A stretch of DNA of 64,000 nucleotides, taken from positions 2,745,626-2,809,625 of the forward strand of contig NZ_CP096659.1 of assembly GCF_023238205.1 (NCBI RefSeq), in the 5' to 3' direction. The notes beneath the pieces are model-generated. The model was not told where the DNA came from and made no database searches. It saw only the letters and a program-made list of their open reading frames with translations. A program made the position numbers and the translations under genes. The DNA comes from Halorussus limi. GTDB lineage: Archaea; Halobacteriota; Halobacteria; Halobacteriales; Haladaptataceae. The first letter of the stretch is position 1. Each line of letters begins with the position of its first letter. Below are positions 15,366-24,529 of the stretch, piece by piece.

Positions 15366-18300
15366 CAGTCCTCGCTCACCTCCGTCCGACCGCTCGCGAC
15401 CGCGGCGTTCGGTTCCGCGGCGCCGGCCTCGTCCGGCCCGAGGTAGCGCGTCCACAGCGTCAGCAGACTCGGGAGGACGAGGACGCTGGCGAGGAACGCG
15501 TAGATGATGGTCAGCGCGGTGATGATGCCGAACTGCTGGAGCGCGGGCAGGATGGCGAACACGAGGACGCCGAACCCGCCGACCGTGGTCGCCGCGCTAC
15601 CGAGGAGCGCGCCGCCGGTACCGGTGACGCTCTCGCGCATCGCCTCACGGACGGTGCCGCGCCGCCCGAGTTCCATCGTGTAGCGCTCGCTGAGGTGGAT
15701 GCTGTAGGCCACCCCGAGACCGACCGTGAGGGAAGTTATCATCCCCGTCAAGACGTTGAACGGCATCCCGAGCAGGTACATCGTCCCGAGAATCCACGAG
15801 ACGCTGAACGCCACCGGGAGCAGGGTGATGGCTCCGAGCGTGGCGCTCCCGTGGGCGAGACGGTACGCTATCATCAGGAACGCGAACGTCGCGCCGAGCG
15901 TGATGAGCAGGCTCTGGATGACGGTGTCCAGAAGCTGTTTCTGGACGATTTCGAAGACGATGGGCTGGCCGGTCGCGGTCGCGGTCAGACCGCCGCCTTG
16001 GATGTTCGCGGCGATGTCGCGCATCTCGGCCGTGACCGTCGAGGACGACGCGCCGCCCTTGACCGAGACGACCATGCGCGCGGCCTCGTACTCGCCGTCT
16101 TGGCGACTGATGACGCCTTTCGCCTCCTGTGGCGCGACCTCGAACAGTTTATCGAAGACCTTCTCGACGTTCCGGTCGGGCACGCCGTCGCCGTCGGTGT
16201 CGGCCGCCGCGAGCGTCTCGTTGAACGACTCGTTCCGCGCCGCGACCCGCTCCATCACCGAGAGCGGACTCCGAATCTGCGGTTCGCCGTTCGAGAGGAC
16301 CACGACCACGTCCTCCTTCTGGGCCGCGGTCTGCTCGGCCTGCTCGAGTTTGTCGAGGGCTTGGGGCGTCGCCACGCCGCCCTCGACCAGAATCTGGGCC
16401 TGCGAGTCCTGTCGCAGGAAGTTCTCGTTGACGTATTCGAGGTTCGCCTTCGCGGTGTAGGTCCCTGGCGCGAACGGTTCGGGCAGGTCCTTCATCCAGT
16501 TCGGCGGGTCCTCCGCGAGGAAGTCGGTCTGCGAGAAACTGGTGTCGACCTGCGTCGCGCCGTAGGCGCCGCCGGCCGACAGCACGAGCGTCAGCGCGAT
16601 GACGACGAAGGGTGCCTTCCGGGCGGCGACCGCACCGACCGACAGCATCGAACCGAGCGCGCCGCCGCCGGTCCCGAAGGCCCGCTTCTTGCGGTCGTAG
16701 CCTCTGGCTTCGAGGTAGCCGTCGATTTCGACCTTGAGCGCCGGAATCAGGCCGCCGAAGACTATGAGCGCGGCGAGGATGCCGACCGAACTCACGATAC
16801 CGAAGTCCTGAATCGGCGGCAGGGGGCTGACGAGGTTCGACATGAAGCCGATGACCGTCGTCGCGGTCACCCAGACGAGCGCCACGCCGACGCTCGCCAG
16901 CGCGACCGACATGCCCTGTCGGACGCTCTCGCCCTCGTGTTCCGCGCGCTCCTCGCGGTGGCGCATGAACACGTGAATCGCGTAGTCGATGGAGAGGCCG
17001 ATGAGCAGGACCGGCACCGCGATGAAGATCTGGTTGAACGTGATGTCGAACCAGCCCATGAAGCCGAAGGTCCAGACGAGGACCGCGACGATGCCGAACA
17101 CCCCGAGCAGGATGTCGAGCAGGTCGCGGTAGGCGATGACCAGCGTCAGCACGACGAACACGAGCGCCATCGGGCCGACGATGGCGATGCTGTCGGCCAT
17201 CGACTGCTCGGTCTCCTCGCTGATGATGCCGGACCCGAAGACCAGCACCTCGCGGTCGAGTTGCTGCTTGGCGATGTCCTGTATCGCGGTCTGGGACTCG
17301 ACGATGGTGCTGGAGGCCATGCTCTGGACGGTCTGGCCCTGCTGGGTCTGGAACACGACGAGCATCGTCGCGTTCGCCTGCGTGCTACCGGGGTCGTAGG
17401 AGGTCGGCATGAACGCGAACGCCCGACTCGACGGGCCGCTCCCGCCCTCGCTCAGGACGGTGCTGACCGTCGACTCGACCTCCGACTCGTTCATCGACTG
17501 CAACTGCTGTATCTGCTCTTCGAGCGTGGGCGCGGAGGCGTTCTGTAACTGCTGGCGCTGCTGGCGAAGCTGTTTGCCCGACTCGCGCAGCGACGCGAAC
17601 TCCCCGCGGAGGACGCCCGGGAGTCCCCTCTCGTAGACTTGCCGGAACTGCTGTCGAATCTGGGCGGCGCGCTCGGCGTACGTCGAGCGGTTGATTTCGT
17701 TCGCGGCGAGCGAGGCGTTCAGCGCGTCGAGGTTCCCCTGCAGCGTCCGGGTCTGCCCGACGAGTCGCACGAACCGACCGGTCTGCTGGTCGGTCAGAAG
17801 TCGGTCGGCCCGACTGCGAACCTCTCGGAACTGCGATTCGAGTCGGTTCGCGCGCTGGCGATAGGTCGAGTTGTTGACCTCGCCGCGCTGGCGCGAGCGG
17901 TTCAGTCGGTCGTACTCGCGCTGAATTTCTCGGGTCCGGTTCAGCAGGTCAGAGAGGTTCCCGACCGTCGCGTTGAGGTCCGCGCGCTTGCGTTGGAGTT
18001 GCGCGCCCTGCTTGCGGAGTTCGGTCGCTTGCTCCTGCCGGATGGCGACCGTAGCGACGATGTTGGCGACGCCCGCGGTGGGCGTCTCGTTCGCCAGCGT
18101 CCGGTTGACCGTCGCGTTGTTGCGCAGGGCCTGCTGTAGTTGCAGGGTCTCGACCATCGCCCCTTTCGAGAGGACGTTGCCGTTCTCGTCGCGGACGATG
18201 AGTTGGACTGTCGTCTGGTTCTGGTCGCCGGACGCGAAGTTCGACTCGATGTAATCGAGCTTCTGGGCGGCCGTGCTGTCGCTCTGGAACTGGTCGAGCG

Positions 18301-18418
18301 ACGACGACTGCTCGACCATGGGCGCGCCCGCCCCGACCAGCACGGTCAGCACGAGCAGCACGGCGATGATTCCGCGGCTGTACTTCGTCACGGCGGCGAA
18401 GAGGTCGCTCGCGTTCAC
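15365..18418 (-). CDS. RND-superfamily (MMPL type) exporter
   Basis: 1017 residues with the duplicated RND plan: TM1 near residue 20, a large external loop, five TMs (about 410-575), a second TM at about 610, a second external loop and five C-terminal TMs. Motifs include GLSIDYAIHVFMRH and GLGVAYSIHLSERY at equivalent places, with the Asp of the first missing from the second. The first loop contains a long Gln/Arg-rich coiled coil (about 120-300). Archaeal members export lipids or hydrophobic compounds by ion-motive force. It shares an operon with a TrmB regulator, and a perfect palindrome lies between its TATA box and start. A second, 30-40% sized-alike exporter is at 47684-50602. Confidence 0.9.
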   Translation of the reverse strand: MNASDLFAAVTKYSRGIIAVLLVLTVLVGAGAPMVEQSSSLDQFQSDSTAAQKLDYIESNFASGDQNQTTVQLIVRDENGNVLSKGAMVETLQLQQALRNNATVNRTLANETPTAGVANIVATVAIRQEQATELRKQGAQLQRKRADLNATVGNLSDLLNRTREIQREYDRLNRSRQRGEVNNSTYRQRANRLESQFREVRSRADRLLTDQQTGRFVRLVGQTRTLQGNLDALNASLAANEINRSTYAERAAQIRQQFRQVYERGLPGVLRGEFASLRESGKQLRQQRQQLQNASAPTLEEQIQQLQSMNESEVESTVSTVLSEGGSGPSSRAFAFMPTSYDPGSTQANATMLVVFQTQQGQTVQSMASSTIVESQTAIQDIAKQQLDREVLVFGSGIISEETEQSMADSIAIVGPMALVFVVLTLVIAYRDLLDILLGVFGIVAVLVWTFGFMGWFDITFNQIFIAVPVLLIGLSIDYAIHVFMRHREERAEHEGESVRQGMSVALASVGVALVWVTATTVIGFMSNLVSPLPPIQDFGIVSSVGILAALIVFGGLIPALKVEIDGYLEARGYDRKKRAFGTGGGALGSMLSVGAVAARKAPFVVIALTLVLSAGGAYGATQVDTSFSQTDFLAEDPPNWMKDLPEPFAPGTYTAKANLEYVNENFLRQDSQAQILVEGGVATPQALDKLEQAEQTAAQKEDVVVVLSNGEPQIRSPLSVMERVAARNESFNETLAAADTDGDGVPDRNVEKVFDKLFEVAPQEAKGVISRQDGEYEAARMVVSVKGGASSSTVTAEMRDIAANIQGGGLTATATGQPIVFEIVQKQLLDTVIQSLLITLGATFAFLMIAYRLAHGSATLGAITLLPVAFSVSWILGTMYLLGMPFNVLTGMITSLTVGLGVAYSIHLSERYTMELGRRGTVREAMRESVTGTGGALLGSAATTVGGFGVLVFAILPALQQFGIITALTIIYAFLASVLVLPSLLTLWTRYLGPDEAGAAEPNAAVASGRTEVSED

Positions 18419-18465
18419 GGGCAGACCTCCCGCGCGACGGATTCTCGTAACATATCTGTCGCTGT

Positions 18466-18484
18466 TGTTAGTAGCCTACTAACA
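18466..18484. promoter_or_regulatory. 19-bp perfect palindrome, candidate operator of the RND/TrmB operon
   Basis: TGTTAGTAG-C-CTACTAACA, nine perfect base pairs around one central base. It lies between the TATA box TTTATAC (18498-18492, minus strand) and the RND start codon, covering the expected transcription start near 18470, a position typical of repressor operators. Confidence 0.75.
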
Positions 18485-18490
18485 GCGCGC

Positions 18491-18499
18491 GTATAAATG
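18491..18499 (-). promoter_or_regulatory. TATA box of the RND/TrmB operon
   Basis: The minus strand reads CATTTATAC, a good archaeal TATA box. Transcription is predicted to begin near 18470, giving a leader of about 50 nt before the ATG at 18418. Confidence 0.65.
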
Positions 18500-18733
18500 C
18501 CTTGAATTAGGTGGCACTCGCCGGAGTAGGGTCGAGGATAGTCTGAGACAGAAAAATACGGGTTAGGAATATCTATATGTCACTAAAAGTAGTCTATAAT
18601 CACCTAAACAGCATCTGTTCGTGTCCTATTCGGAGAAAGCGGAGCAACGCGGCCGACGCACTCGCGTCGGCCGCGAACGTGCGACCGGCGGGTCGGCGAC
18701 GAAAACCGAGCGCGAGCGACGGGGGACTCTGCC

Positions 18734-20056
18734 CTACTTCAGCGCCTCGTAGGTGTTCAGTTCCCCGGCACCGTAGTAGGTCTTGTCGAACTCCTCGGGA
18801 ACGTCGGCGGTGGTCCGGAGTCGCTCGCGGACCTCGTTCGCGCCGAGGTCGGGGTTCTGGCTCCGGACGAGCGCGACCGCACCGGCGACCTGCGGCGCGG
18901 CCATCGAGGTGCCCGCGAGCCACGAGTAGGTGTAGTTCGCACCGGTGTAGTCGCCGTCGGCGTCGAACTGGGGTTCCGCGACCGTGTTGAACACGAGGTC
19001 GTAGTAGTAGCCCGCCGGGAAGTCGGGGTCGAAGTTTCCGCCGGGCGCGGCCACGTCGATGGCGTTCGTGCCGTAGTTCGTGTACTTCGCGGGCGTGTAG
19101 GTCGGCGAGTCCAGTCCGTCGTCGCCGCGGTTGAAGCCGATGGGACCGGTCGCGCTGACCGAGAGGACGTTGGCCGCCTCGGCCGGGAGGCTAACGAGAC
19201 TGCCGTCGTGCTGGAGGTCCGCGGCGTCGTTGCCCGCCGCGACGACGACGACGGTGCCCTGATTCTTCGCGTAACTCGTCGTCCGATTGAGGACCTTGCC
19301 GTAGAAACTCCCGTTGGCCTTCCGGGAGACGGGGTACGCGCCGAGGCTGAGGTTCGCGGCGTCACAGCCGATGCGCGCGCTGTAGACCAGCGCCGCGACG
19401 ATGTCGGCGAACGACGCGTTCTCGGTCGGGGAGAAGACCCGACAGTCCACGATTTCGGTGCCGGGCGCGGAACCGACCGTCCCGGCGTCGTTGCCGTCGT
19501 CGGCCGCGACGATGCCCGCGACGTGGGTGCCGTGATAGCCGCCGTAGGGGCCGGCCGCGCCGTAGCCGTCGCCGGTGAAGTCCCGCGAGCGGTCCACGTC
19601 GACCGCGTGCTGGAGGTCGGGGTGGCCCGCCGCGACGCCGGTGTCGATGACCGCCACGCGGGTGCCCTCGCCGCGCGTAATCTCGTGAGCGTCCGGGATG
19701 TTCTGGGCCTGCTTGTCCCACTGGTAGGAGTAGTCCGGTTCGTCCGAAGCGTCTTCGGCCGTGACGGGTGACTTCTGTTCGAGGGGCAGGTCGAGCGAGT
19801 AGGCGCTGTCGGCGGCGTAGCCTACGCCGAGCGACTCCACGTCGGACTCCGCGCCCTCGACGACCAGCAGGTCGATTTCGGGGAGGTCGTGAACTACGTC
19901 GAGACCCGCCGCCTCGGCCTCGGACGCACTGGTTTCGGTGCTGTCCACGAGGAATCGCTCGCTCGACGCCGCGACCGTCACGGTGGTACCGACCGCGATT
20001 CCGCCGAGCGCTGCGCCGCTGAGTTCGAGGAACGACCGTCGGTTGTAACGTGGCAT
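18734..20056 (-). CDS. secreted subtilisin-family serine protease (halolysin type, S8)
   Basis: 440 residues. It has a Tat signal (RRSFLELSGAALGGIAVGTT), an inhibitor-like propeptide (about 33-115), then the S8 catalytic domain. The triad is visible: Asp in VAVIDTGVAAGHPD, His in GYHGTHVAGIVAADD and Ser in LAGTSMAAPQVAGA; the oxyanion Asn is in VVAAGND. The protein ends right after the catalytic domain, so it lacks the C-terminal extension found in several halolysins. Folding before Tat export is usual for such proteases. A TATA-like GATATTATAAG near 20080-20090 supports a leaderless ATG at 20056. Confidence 0.92.
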   Translation of the reverse strand: MPRYNRRSFLELSGAALGGIAVGTTVTVAASSERFLVDSTETSASEAEAAGLDVVHDLPEIDLLVVEGAESDVESLGVGYAADSAYSLDLPLEQKSPVTAEDASDEPDYSYQWDKQAQNIPDAHEITRGEGTRVAVIDTGVAAGHPDLQHAVDVDRSRDFTGDGYGAAGPYGGYHGTHVAGIVAADDGNDAGTVGSAPGTEIVDCRVFSPTENASFADIVAALVYSARIGCDAANLSLGAYPVSRKANGSFYGKVLNRTTSYAKNQGTVVVVAAGNDAADLQHDGSLVSLPAEAANVLSVSATGPIGFNRGDDGLDSPTYTPAKYTNYGTNAIDVAAPGGNFDPDFPAGYYYDLVFNTVAEPQFDADGDYTGANYTYSWLAGTSMAAPQVAGAVALVRSQNPDLGANEVRERLRTTADVPEEFDKTYYGAGELNTYEALK

Positions 20057-20251
20057 AGGAATTTACCTAGTTTTGATAGCTTATAATATCTTTGTCTAGA
20101 ACTAGAATTATATTCTCCGTACCGAATTTCGACATAGATTTCTCCTGCCGCGAGGTACGGAACCGCCGGTGGTGGTCGGACTTGTCGCGGTCCTCGCGTC
20201 GAGTCGCAGTCCGCCGGTGTTTTTTACTCGTCTCCCGTCACGTCTCCATCG

Positions 20252-21334
20252 ATGGTCGAGTTCGCTACGGTCGCTCGGTTGCTCGGCGGCGTCGGTCTCC
20301 TTCTCGGCAACGCCTACTTCGTGACCATCGAGTTCGCGATGACCCGAGTCCGGCAGTTCACGGCGGGCGAGTTCGAAGGGTCGATGGGTCTCGAACGCGC
20401 GTGGGAGATGACCGACCGACTCGAAATCTTCCTCTCGGGGTGTCAACTCGGTATCACTATCTGTAGCGTCGGACTGGGCGTCGTGGCCGAACCCGCGCTC
20501 GCCCACCTCCTGAGGCCCGCAGTCGAGTTGACCGGCGTCGGTTCGCACGCGCTGGCGGCCGTCGGCGCACTCGCGGTCATCAACCTCATGCACGTCGTCG
20601 TCGGTGAGCAGGCCCCGACGTATCTGGGCATCGAGCGCACGAAGGTCGTCGCCAAGTACGGGTCCGCGCCGCTGTACTACTGGACGAAGCTCATGTCACC
20701 GGTCATCGTCCTCGCGGACAAGACCGCGAAGTGGTTGCTCTCGCTGTTCGGCGTCGAAATCACCCGGTCGTGGACCGAGGCCGAGGAGGGCGACGGCCGC
20801 GAGGTGTCGAGTCGCGGCGACGCCCGCCGCGAGATGGGCGAGATGCTCCGGGAGGCCGGACTCGAAGAGGAACGCGAGGAGGAGGTCCTCGCGGCGCTCG
20901 ACCTCGGGACGATTCCGGTCCGGGACATCATGGTTCCGCGCGAGGACATCGTCGCGCTCTCGACCGCCGACCCGTCCGAGGAGAACCTCCGACTCCTGCG
21001 CGAGTTTCCCCACACTCGCTTTCCGCTCGTCGGCGAGTCGCTCGACGAGTTCGCGGGCATCGTCTACACCCCGCCGCTGGTGGGCCGCGAGGACGACCTC
21101 CTCGACGGGTCGCTGACGTTAGCGGACGTCGCGGGCGAACCGGTGACAGTCGAGTCGAGTATCGCGGTCAGCCGACTCGTGGACCGCTTTCAGGAGGAGG
21201 GACAGGAACTCGCGCTGGTCGTGGACGACGGGGAGACGGTCGGGATGGTGACGGCCACCGACGCCTTCGAGTCGATGATGGGCGAACTCGAAGACCCGTT
21301 CGACGACGGCGAGACGCCCGACGCGGCGGTCTGA
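20252..21334 (+). CDS. CNNM/CBS-domain membrane protein (hemolysin C/CorB-like)
   Basis: 360 residues. The N-terminal CNNM (DUF21) domain has three or four TMs, with the conserved stretches NAYFVTIEFAMTRVR, GCQLGITICSVGLGVVAEPAL and NLMHVVVGEQAPTYLGI. A cytoplasmic pair of CBS motifs follows: DIMVPREDIVALS..., FPLVGESLDEFAGIVYTPPL, and LALVVDDGETVGMVTATDAFESM. The C-terminal CorC_HlyC domain is absent, as in several archaeal members. The family is linked to Mg2+ or other divalent cation transport (CorB/CNNM), with CBS domains binding ATP-Mg. A T-rich stretch about 30 nt before the ATG is a plausible promoter. Confidence 0.88.
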   Translation: MVEFATVARLLGGVGLLLGNAYFVTIEFAMTRVRQFTAGEFEGSMGLERAWEMTDRLEIFLSGCQLGITICSVGLGVVAEPALAHLLRPAVELTGVGSHALAAVGALAVINLMHVVVGEQAPTYLGIERTKVVAKYGSAPLYYWTKLMSPVIVLADKTAKWLLSLFGVEITRSWTEAEEGDGREVSSRGDARREMGEMLREAGLEEEREEEVLAALDLGTIPVRDIMVPREDIVALSTADPSEENLRLLREFPHTRFPLVGESLDEFAGIVYTPPLVGREDDLLDGSLTLADVAGEPVTVESSIAVSRLVDRFQEEGQELALVVDDGETVGMVTATDAFESMMGELEDPFDDGETPDAAV

Positions 21335-21364
21335 GTCGAGAGACGCGAGCGCCGCGGCGCGCGG

Positions 21365-22153
21365 TCAGCCCTGCACCGTGCCGGAGGCGAGGTCTTCGAG
21401 TTTTCCTTCGACCGTGTAACTGGGCGTCTCGACTTCGATGGTCGAGTCCGGGCCGACCTCGTGGAACTTGAGGTGGAGTTCGTAGCTCCCGGCGTCCGAG
21501 ATGTCGGTCGACTCCACCTGACCGGTCGAGCGGTGGCGCGCCCACGCGTTGCGCCCCGCGAGCGAGGCGTCGGTCTCGCCGCGGATGACCCAACTCTTGG
21601 GCTTGCTGGCCACGTTCTCGCCGCGCATCGGGTAGCCGCGGTCGTGCCACCCCTTCCAGAAGCCCTCGTCGATGACGTAGACGTTCTTGTAGCCCGAGTT
21701 GATGAGTTGCGAGGCGCGAATCGACGAGAGGTGGTGGGGACAGCCACAGTAACAGACGATGCGGTCGCCCTTCGGCCAGTCCATCACGGGGTCGTTGTCG
21801 GCGCGTCGCTTCGGCGACGCCTGACTCAGCACCGCGCCGTAGATGTGGGATTTCTTGTAGGTCGACTCGGTGCGGGCGTCGGCCATGCGGGCCTCGCCGC
21901 GCTTGTACCAGTAGTGGACCACGTCGGCGGGCGCCAGCGGCACCTGCACGCCGTTCTCCTCGACGGTGTCGAACGACGAGGTGTCGACGTTCCGCTTAGT
22001 CGGTTGGTCGTCGAACTCCGGCGGGTAGCCGTCGGTGTCGCCGTCGCTCGGTGTCACCGCCAGTTCGCTACCGCTACCGCCGCCACCGCCGAGGCACCCG
22101 GCAGTCAGGGAGAGCGACGCTGCCCCGCTCGCCAAAAACGTTCGTCGTTTCAT
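21365..22153 (-). CDS. rhodanese-domain lipoprotein
   Basis: 262 residues. It has a twin-Arg signal with lipobox (MKRRTFLASGAASLSLTAGC), a short Gly/Ser linker, then a rhodanese-like domain with the active-site loop CYCGCPHHLS, strand YVIDEGFWKGWHDRGYP and a C-terminal beta region (KFHEVGPDSTIEVETPSYTVEG). The loop cysteines could carry persulfide or act as a thiol switch outside the membrane. The frame starts at 22171, but an AAATTAATATC TATA box near 22180-22190 predicts a leaderless start at the second ATG, 22153. Confidence 0.83.
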   Translation of the reverse strand: MKRRTFLASGAASLSLTAGCLGGGGGSGSELAVTPSDGDTDGYPPEFDDQPTKRNVDTSSFDTVEENGVQVPLAPADVVHYWYKRGEARMADARTESTYKKSHIYGAVLSQASPKRRADNDPVMDWPKGDRIVCYCGCPHHLSSIRASQLINSGYKNVYVIDEGFWKGWHDRGYPMRGENVASKPKSWVIRGETDASLAGRNAWARHRSTGQVESTDISDAGSYELHLKFHEVGPDSTIEVETPSYTVEGKLEDLASGTVQG

Positions 22154-22333
22154 CTTGAGTACTATTAGCAAACGGCGAGATATTAATTTTACCGTCTATA
22201 GATGCGTACGCAGTATTCGGAAAATTAGTCCCGCGGCGCGTCGAATGTAGTCCGGCCGTGGGAGGAATGTATCTCGGCCGTGCGGCGAAGATAGATCGAA
22301 CGTGCGGGGAGTCGGTCCCTGTCTCGCGAGGAC

Positions 22334-22864
22334 CTATTCGACCGTCACGGTCAGGGTACAGAGGTCCCGAAGCCGGGCGTACGTCTCGTCGGTGATGGCC
22401 TCTCGAACCGTGCAGTAGGCACCGCAGGCCTGCCTCTCGCGGGCGCTCGACACGACCGAGTCGAGGAGTCGGTACACCTTCTCCTCGCGGCCGTACATCA
22501 ACAGGACGTTCACGTTGTCGACGACCACCCACCCGCCCTGCATCACGTACTCCATCGCCTTCGAGACACGGATGCTGATGCCCGTCAGGTCGCTCGGGTC
22601 CACCGGGTCGGTGGTCCAGAGCGGGCCGTCGTACTCGCTGGGCGACCCCGTAATCGGGATGACCCCGACCTTCTGGGGGTCGCCGCCCCGGCGCTCGACC
22701 AGCGACTCGACTTTGCCGGGCGCGGCGGTGGCCGAGACGACCAGCAGGTTGTCGAACGCCTCGTCGGGCAGGGTGGTCAGCGGCGACCCCATCGAGGGAA
22801 CCGACACCAGCGCCTGCTGGCCGGGGTCGAGCGAGAACCGCGGACCCTCAGTCGTCTCCGGCAC
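22334..22864 (-). CDS. DUF7504-like RecA-fold protein
   Basis: 176 residues with a compact alpha/beta domain: QALVSVPSMGSP, NLLVVSATAAPGKVESLV, KVGVIPITGSP, then EYVMQGGWVVVDNVNVLLMYG and a VTV-type terminal strand. The arrangement resembles the N-terminal domain of the regulator at 2498-3607 and the protein at 58895-59653, and RecA/GvpD-like ATPases with an altered P-loop. There is no Walker A lysine. It overlaps the end of the upstream membrane protein gene by 17 nt, so it belongs to a three-gene operon (23482 to 22334). Signalling through membrane partners is an inference. Confidence 0.65.
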   Translation of the reverse strand: MPETTEGPRFSLDPGQQALVSVPSMGSPLTTLPDEAFDNLLVVSATAAPGKVESLVERRGGDPQKVGVIPITGSPSEYDGPLWTTDPVDPSDLTGISIRVSKAMEYVMQGGWVVVDNVNVLLMYGREEKVYRLLDSVVSSARERQACGAYCTVREAITDETYARLRDLCTLTVTVE

Positions 22865-23201
22865 TCTCGAACCCTCCGGTCGCGTCGCCCACCGTCGGCG
22901 TCTCCACGTCTTGGTCGTCGAGTTGCACGAACGGCCGAGCGAACTGCCAGATTCCGGCGGCCGCGAGAACCGACGCCGTCAGGTCGAGCACGGCCGACGC
23001 CAGCGACATCCCGAGCGGTACCGAGGCGACGTACGACACCGTCAGAACGAGGAACGCGGCGGCCAGCAACAGCAGACCGCGGGTGTGCGCGACGTTCCGA
23101 GCGTACGTGACGACGGGGTAGGCGAGCAGGACGCTGGTGATGACCAGCATCGTGGTCTGGGCGATGAAGACGAACGAGACGAGGTCGCTCAGCGTGTTCA
23201 T
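22848..23201 (-). CDS. small haloarchaeal membrane protein, three to four TMs
   Basis: 117 residues with hydrophobic helices around residues 8-30 (FVFIAQTTMLVITSVLLAYPV), 42-62 and 66-85, followed by a 30-residue acidic cytoplasmic tail. The ATG sits in a 4-nt overlap with the upstream gene and its end overlaps the DUF7504-like gene. It looks like the small membrane partners often found next to haloarchaeal signalling proteins; no function is known. Confidence 0.75.
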   Translation of the reverse strand: MNTLSDLVSFVFIAQTTMLVITSVLLAYPVVTYARNVAHTRGLLLLAAAFLVLTVSYVASVPLGMSLASAVLDLTASVLAAAGIWQFARPFVQLDDQDVETPTVGDATGGFESAGDD

Positions 23202-23482
23202 ATCTTCCTCCGTTCCGTGAGCAGGACGAGGACGTTCGCCGCCCCGACCAGCGCGCCCACGGTCGCCACCCCCGACGCCACGAGGGCGACGGCCGGGGGA
23301 AGCGAGACCCCGACCGCCGTCCCGGCGTTCAGCGCGACGTACGCCAGCAGGACGAACGGGAGCGGTCGCAGGACCGACCCGAACGGCGCACCTTGAAAGC
23401 CGCGAGCGGCGACGACCGCCAGTGGAAGCGTCCCGGCGAGGACGATTATCGTCGCCAGCGCGAGTATGCGTTCGAGTACCAT
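23198..23482 (-). CDS. small haloarchaeal membrane protein, three TMs
   Basis: 94 residues, nearly all hydrophobic: helices at about 5-27, 40-60 and 62-88, ending in the charged TERRKI. It is the first gene of the 23482-22334 operon and resembles the following membrane gene in size and layout, although sequence similarity is weak. Start: first ATG, with GGATTAAATAACCC-like A/T-rich sequence (complement of 23500-23515) as TATA candidate. Confidence 0.75.
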   Translation of the reverse strand: MVLERILALATIIVLAGTLPLAVVAARGFQGAPFGSVLRPLPFVLLAYVALNAGTAVGVSLPPAVALVASGVATVGALVGAANVLVLLTERRKI

Positions 23483-23605
23483 TCGCCACCGGGTTTTCGC
23501 TCCCGGATTAAATAACCCGCCGGTGCCGACGGGAAGACATTCGGAGTCGGTGGACCGACACGGAGTCCGAAGAACGATAACTGGCGACTTCGTACCGCCG
23601 GACCG

Positions 23606-23983
23606 ATGGATTCGAAGATCGAACGATTAGTGTCGTCGCTCCGCGAGCGCATCGGTGACGGCCTGCGCGGCGTCTTTTACGGCGACTTCCGCGAGCGGGA
23701 GTACTCGGTAGCCTACGCCTCGGAGGACGCCACCGAGGGATACTCGGCCGACCAGATACGCGACGTCGTCGACGACGTCGCGTTCGAGCAGTTACACAGC
23801 GACCGGAAGAACGACCTCCACGAACCGCTCGGACGCTACACCGCCTCGGTCGAAGTCTTCGAGGACGGCATCAACCTCATCTTCATCGAAACGGAGGACG
23901 CGCCCACCATCTTCGTCGGGATGGACGGCGACGTGGCGAACGTGACGCCCGCGCTCGAAACCGCTCGGGACTGCTTGGAGTAG
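23606..23983 (+). CDS. haloarchaeal hypothetical protein (DUF7522-like)
   Basis: 125 residues, alpha/beta, soluble and acidic: a helix IERLVSSLRERIGDGL, then GDFREREYSVAYASED and a terminal strand pair INLIFIETEDAPTIFVGM, ending in a helix ETARDCLE. It has the size and look of an uncharacterised haloarchaeal family (tentatively DUF7522). It diverges from the membrane-protein operon to its left and converges on the GNAT gene to its right (6-nt gap). Confidence 0.65.
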   Translation: MDSKIERLVSSLRERIGDGLRGVFYGDFREREYSVAYASEDATEGYSADQIRDVVDDVAFEQLHSDRKNDLHEPLGRYTASVEVFEDGINLIFIETEDAPTIFVGMDGDVANVTPALETARDCLE

Positions 23984-23989
23984 GCCGCT

Positions 23990-24529
23990 CTAGCTCTCGC
24001 GTCCGTTCCACTCGTCGGCCAGCACGCCGAAGTACCGAACGTCGACGTACTCACCGCCGGTGAACGCCTCGTCCCGGTGGACGCCCTCCTCCTCGAACCC
24101 CAACTTCTCCCAGATGCGCGCCGACGCCGGATTGGTGGCGAGGACGCGCGCCGTCACGCGCCGCATCCGGAGTTCGTGGAAGGCGTGGTCGGTCAGGAGG
24201 CGCGACGCTTCGGTGCCGTACCCCTCGCCGTGGTAGTCGGTCGCGAGCCACAGGCCGATTTCGCAGTTGCCCGCCCGCGAGTTCAGGTCGTGAAGCCCGA
24301 TAACGCCGGATATCTCGCCGTCCGCGCAGATAGCGAGGTTCACGTCCTCCTGATTCGAGACGCGCTCCTCGAAGTACTCGCGCTCCTGTTCGGCGTTGAG
24401 CGGGTGCGCGGTCGTCAGGCCCTCGCGCACGTCGGGGTCGTTGACGGTGTCGCGCATGAACTCGATGTCGTCCTCCTCGATGGTTCGGAGCGTGACCGAG
24501 TCTCCTCGGAGGAACACTGCGCCGGGCAT
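23990..24529 (-). CDS. GNAT-family N-acetyltransferase (RimJ/RimL type)
   Basis: 179 residues. The GNAT core is clear: strand VTLRTIEEDDIEFM, the acetyl-CoA motif ATDYHGEGYGTEASRLL (the Q/RxxGxG/A loop as HGEGYG) and NPASARIWEKLGFEEEGVHRDE, typical of RimJ/RimL-like protein N-acetyltransferases. A TATA box ATTATACTC near 24552-24560 fits a leaderless ATG at 24529. The substrate is unknown; homologues modify N-termini of ribosomal or other proteins, or small amines. Confidence 0.88.
   Translation of the reverse strand: MPGAVFLRGDSVTLRTIEEDDIEFMRDTVNDPDVREGLTTAHPLNAEQEREYFEERVSNQEDVNLAICADGEISGVIGLHDLNSRAGNCEIGLWLATDYHGEGYGTEASRLLTDHAFHELRMRRVTARVLATNPASARIWEKLGFEEEGVHRDEAFTGGEYVDVRYFGVLADEWNGRES

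Larger units (their letters stand above)
18419..18733. other. upstream region of the RND/TrmB operon
   Basis: 315 bases. The left part holds the RND promoter and operator (18466-18498). The rest, from about 18500 to the 3' end of the protease gene at 18734, shows several A/T-rich stretches but no supported gene. Confidence 0.5.
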
